Assembly: GCF_029227915.1 (NCBI RefSeq)
Contig: NC_079885.1
Coordinates: 11,151,001 to 11,211,000, forward strand
Source of the DNA: Hydractinia symbiolongicarpus
Taxonomy: Eukaryota > Cnidaria > Hydrozoa > Anthoathecata > Hydractiniidae
DNA: 60,000 bases
Direction: 5' to 3'
The notes under the pieces were generated by a model that ran no database searches, had not been told where the DNA came from, and was given only the letters and a program-made list of their open reading frames with translations. Both the position numbers and the translations under genes were made by a program. Below, piece after piece: positions 58,930 through 60,000 of the stretch; within the stretch, counting starts at the first letter, position 1, and each line of letters starts with the position of its first letter.

Positions 58930-59522
58930 TTAAGAAACTTTACCAACACAATTTGTTAAAGAGTGGTCAATAGCTGTTGCAGTAGCACAAGTTACCCTTG
59001 TAGGCTTAACAATCAATTGTTTAAGGCCATAAAGCGAACAAAATTCTACATATTGCTTTTGCAATCCAGAGACATGATCACTCTTAAGTGCTGTCTTATT
59101 CATTTTAAAAATACTTCTACCATTACAAAGAGTATTGATATTAAAGTCTCCCAAGAGATAGAATTCTTTCTCATCAAAATCTAATGTAGTAAATTCATCT
59201 GAAATATTATTGACAAAATTATTTTGATCTGGTGGTCTGTAAAACACTCCAACAGTGAAAGGCTTTGTTTTAGGAAATAAAACATCAAACATGACACATT
59301 CCAAATTTTCTGAAAGTCGCTTATGAGAATTGTAACAAATATCATTTCTAATGACTACAGTCTTACAGGATGATGGAAGGTTGGTATTTAAAGCTCGCCA
59401 TAATACATTTTCTACCTTGTCCCCACCAATACCAAGGTTGGTGGTATTGAGTGGTGTGAAGTAGTTGTCCCATACAGCATTGTACCTTGACAAATTAGAC
59501 ACAAGGGAGTCACCAATTACCG
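58930..59522 (-). pseudogene. LINE SGNH-endonuclease piece with internal deletion
   Basis: The SGNH part (GDS box IGDSLV, block GIGGDKVENV) runs to LPSSCKTVVI and then passes, without a frame change, into endonuclease sequence RNDICYNSHKRLSENLECVM and FTVGVFYRPPDQNNF, LLGDFNINTL and the TRVTCATATAIDHSLTN end. The SGNH family normally continues TVVIHCGTNN, and the endonuclease normally has an N-terminal half before YIRND, so both are missing at a join near 59349. Confidence 0.75.
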
Positions 59523-59664
59523 ACTCTTCAAAATTTCATTCAGCTTTACGTGAGTTTTATACCAGGTTGGTCTATTTTCTCGTCGAGCTGGTATTTCACA
59601 TTTAGATTTGAAAGCAGACATAGTTTAAGGACAAAGCTCACCAATTCAACTCTAACCAAAACTT

Positions 59665-59795
59665 CACAGCAAATGTTAATAAGCTGGTAGGGCTGATTAC
59701 CGGTTACAGCCTTTCCGGTTATAATTTCTCACTTTCACAGCAAGTGTTAAACTGGTAGGGCTGGTTTACCGGATTGGTACAGCCTTCACCGTGCT
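59665..59795. repeat. Two 71-bp tandem repeats upstream of the LINE coding region
   Basis: cacagcaaatgttaa at 59665 and cacagcaagtgttaa at 59736 each lead into ctggtagggctg and an accggt/tacagcctt block. They may be tandem 5' UTR promoter monomers of the LINE, or part of the target DNA. Confidence 0.65.
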
Positions 59796-60000
59796 GTCTT
59801 ATATACCTTTTGACTCTCTTTGTTAGTTATACTTTTCCCTTAAACTTAAACTCAGGGACCTAGAAATAGTGTGAGTTTTTTTATCTGTTTTTCTTGATTT
59901 CAAACCAGATATATTATGAAGTTTAAGGCGATTTAGAACAAACATAATCGAGCAAGTCATGGTGGCATAGTTGTTATTGTTCAAATAAAACGAAATTTCG
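59796..60000. other. Flanking sequence, no gene seen
   Basis: Possibly the rest of the LINE 5' UTR or eL14 intron sequence. No eL14 exon recognised. Confidence 0.4.

Larger units (their letters stand above)
56338..59642 (-). mobile_element. CR1-like non-LTR retrotransposon (SGNH, endonuclease, RT), degraded
   Basis: Minus-strand element with 3' tail (acttacttacttactt; aagt repeats at 56338-56356) and decayed coding region from about 59621 to 56633. Order: short N-terminus MSAFKSKCEIPARRENRP, SGNH-esterase start (VIGDSLVSNLSRYN, NLGIGGDKVENVLWRAL), the second half of an APE endonuclease, RT, and a C-terminal region. SGNH/esterase domains in CR1-like LINEs are known. Breaks: frameshift near 59520, TAA at 58930, frameshift near 57800, TGA at 57086. 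Probably inserted in antisense in the eL14 intron. Confidence 0.88.

Noticed and set aside
1-60000. tRNA, rRNA or snRNA genes
   Set aside because: I scanned for B-box-like ggttcgaatcc and its complement and for obvious cloverleaf or snRNA motifs and saw none. A covariance-model search would be needed to exclude them.

Overview
The window looks like AT-rich animal nuclear DNA. Its genes are split by many GT-AG introns of 52 bp to about 2.4 kb, transposon remnants are dense, and there are long tandem repeats. The protein set (ANKRD49, SOUL/HEBP, INO80B, UBE2V and eL14 homologues, a beta-helix plus multi-TM receptor-like pseudogene, and a LINE carrying an SGNH domain) suggests an invertebrate, most likely a cnidarian and possibly a hydrozoan. 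That placement is an inference from protein resemblance and repeat style; no marker gene proves it.

Layout. 1-437 (-) is the visible part of an unrecognised gene that runs off the left edge. 2082-3597 (-) is a two-exon ANKRD49-like ankyrin gene. 7437-8188 (+) is a SOUL heme-binding-like gene with a probable 1-base frame break near its start and a stop codon inside a 19-bp minisatellite. 9060-15590 (-) is an INO80B-like chromatin-remodelling subunit, reconstructed from eleven coding exons including a 21-nt microexon. Its first intron holds a possible small antisense gene and LINE debris. From 16 to 24 kb there is a nested pair of TIR transposons, two further MITEs, a 53-bp tandem repeat and little coding evidence. 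From 24.2 to 28.6 kb lies a 4.4-kb, 15-bp-unit minisatellite whose minus strand is open over long stretches of all three frames.

The most unusual part is 30-50.6 kb. A minus-strand gene for a secreted beta-helix, Cys-rich, multi-TM receptor-like protein is broken by two nonsense codons and several frame breaks. Its signal-peptide exon and upstream flank lie in a unit of about 5.77 kb repeated three times head to tail (33232-50574) with almost no divergence. Each unit carries a TTAA-flanked MITE, a foldback MITE with 9-bp target-site duplications, and a Helitron-like end pair.

The right side is conventional: a five-exon UBE2V (UEV1/MMS2) gene (50913-55482, -) is divergent from, and probably shares a promoter with, ribosomal protein eL14 (55765 onward, +). 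The visible part of the eL14 gene is followed by a degraded CR1-like LINE (56338 to about 59640, -); the remaining eL14 exons are not in the window.

There is no operon-like or defence-like gene system here. The features that could be new are the exon-1-bearing tandem array upstream of a decayed receptor gene, the open-frame minisatellite, the SGNH/endonuclease fusion in the LINE, and the candidate nested small gene.
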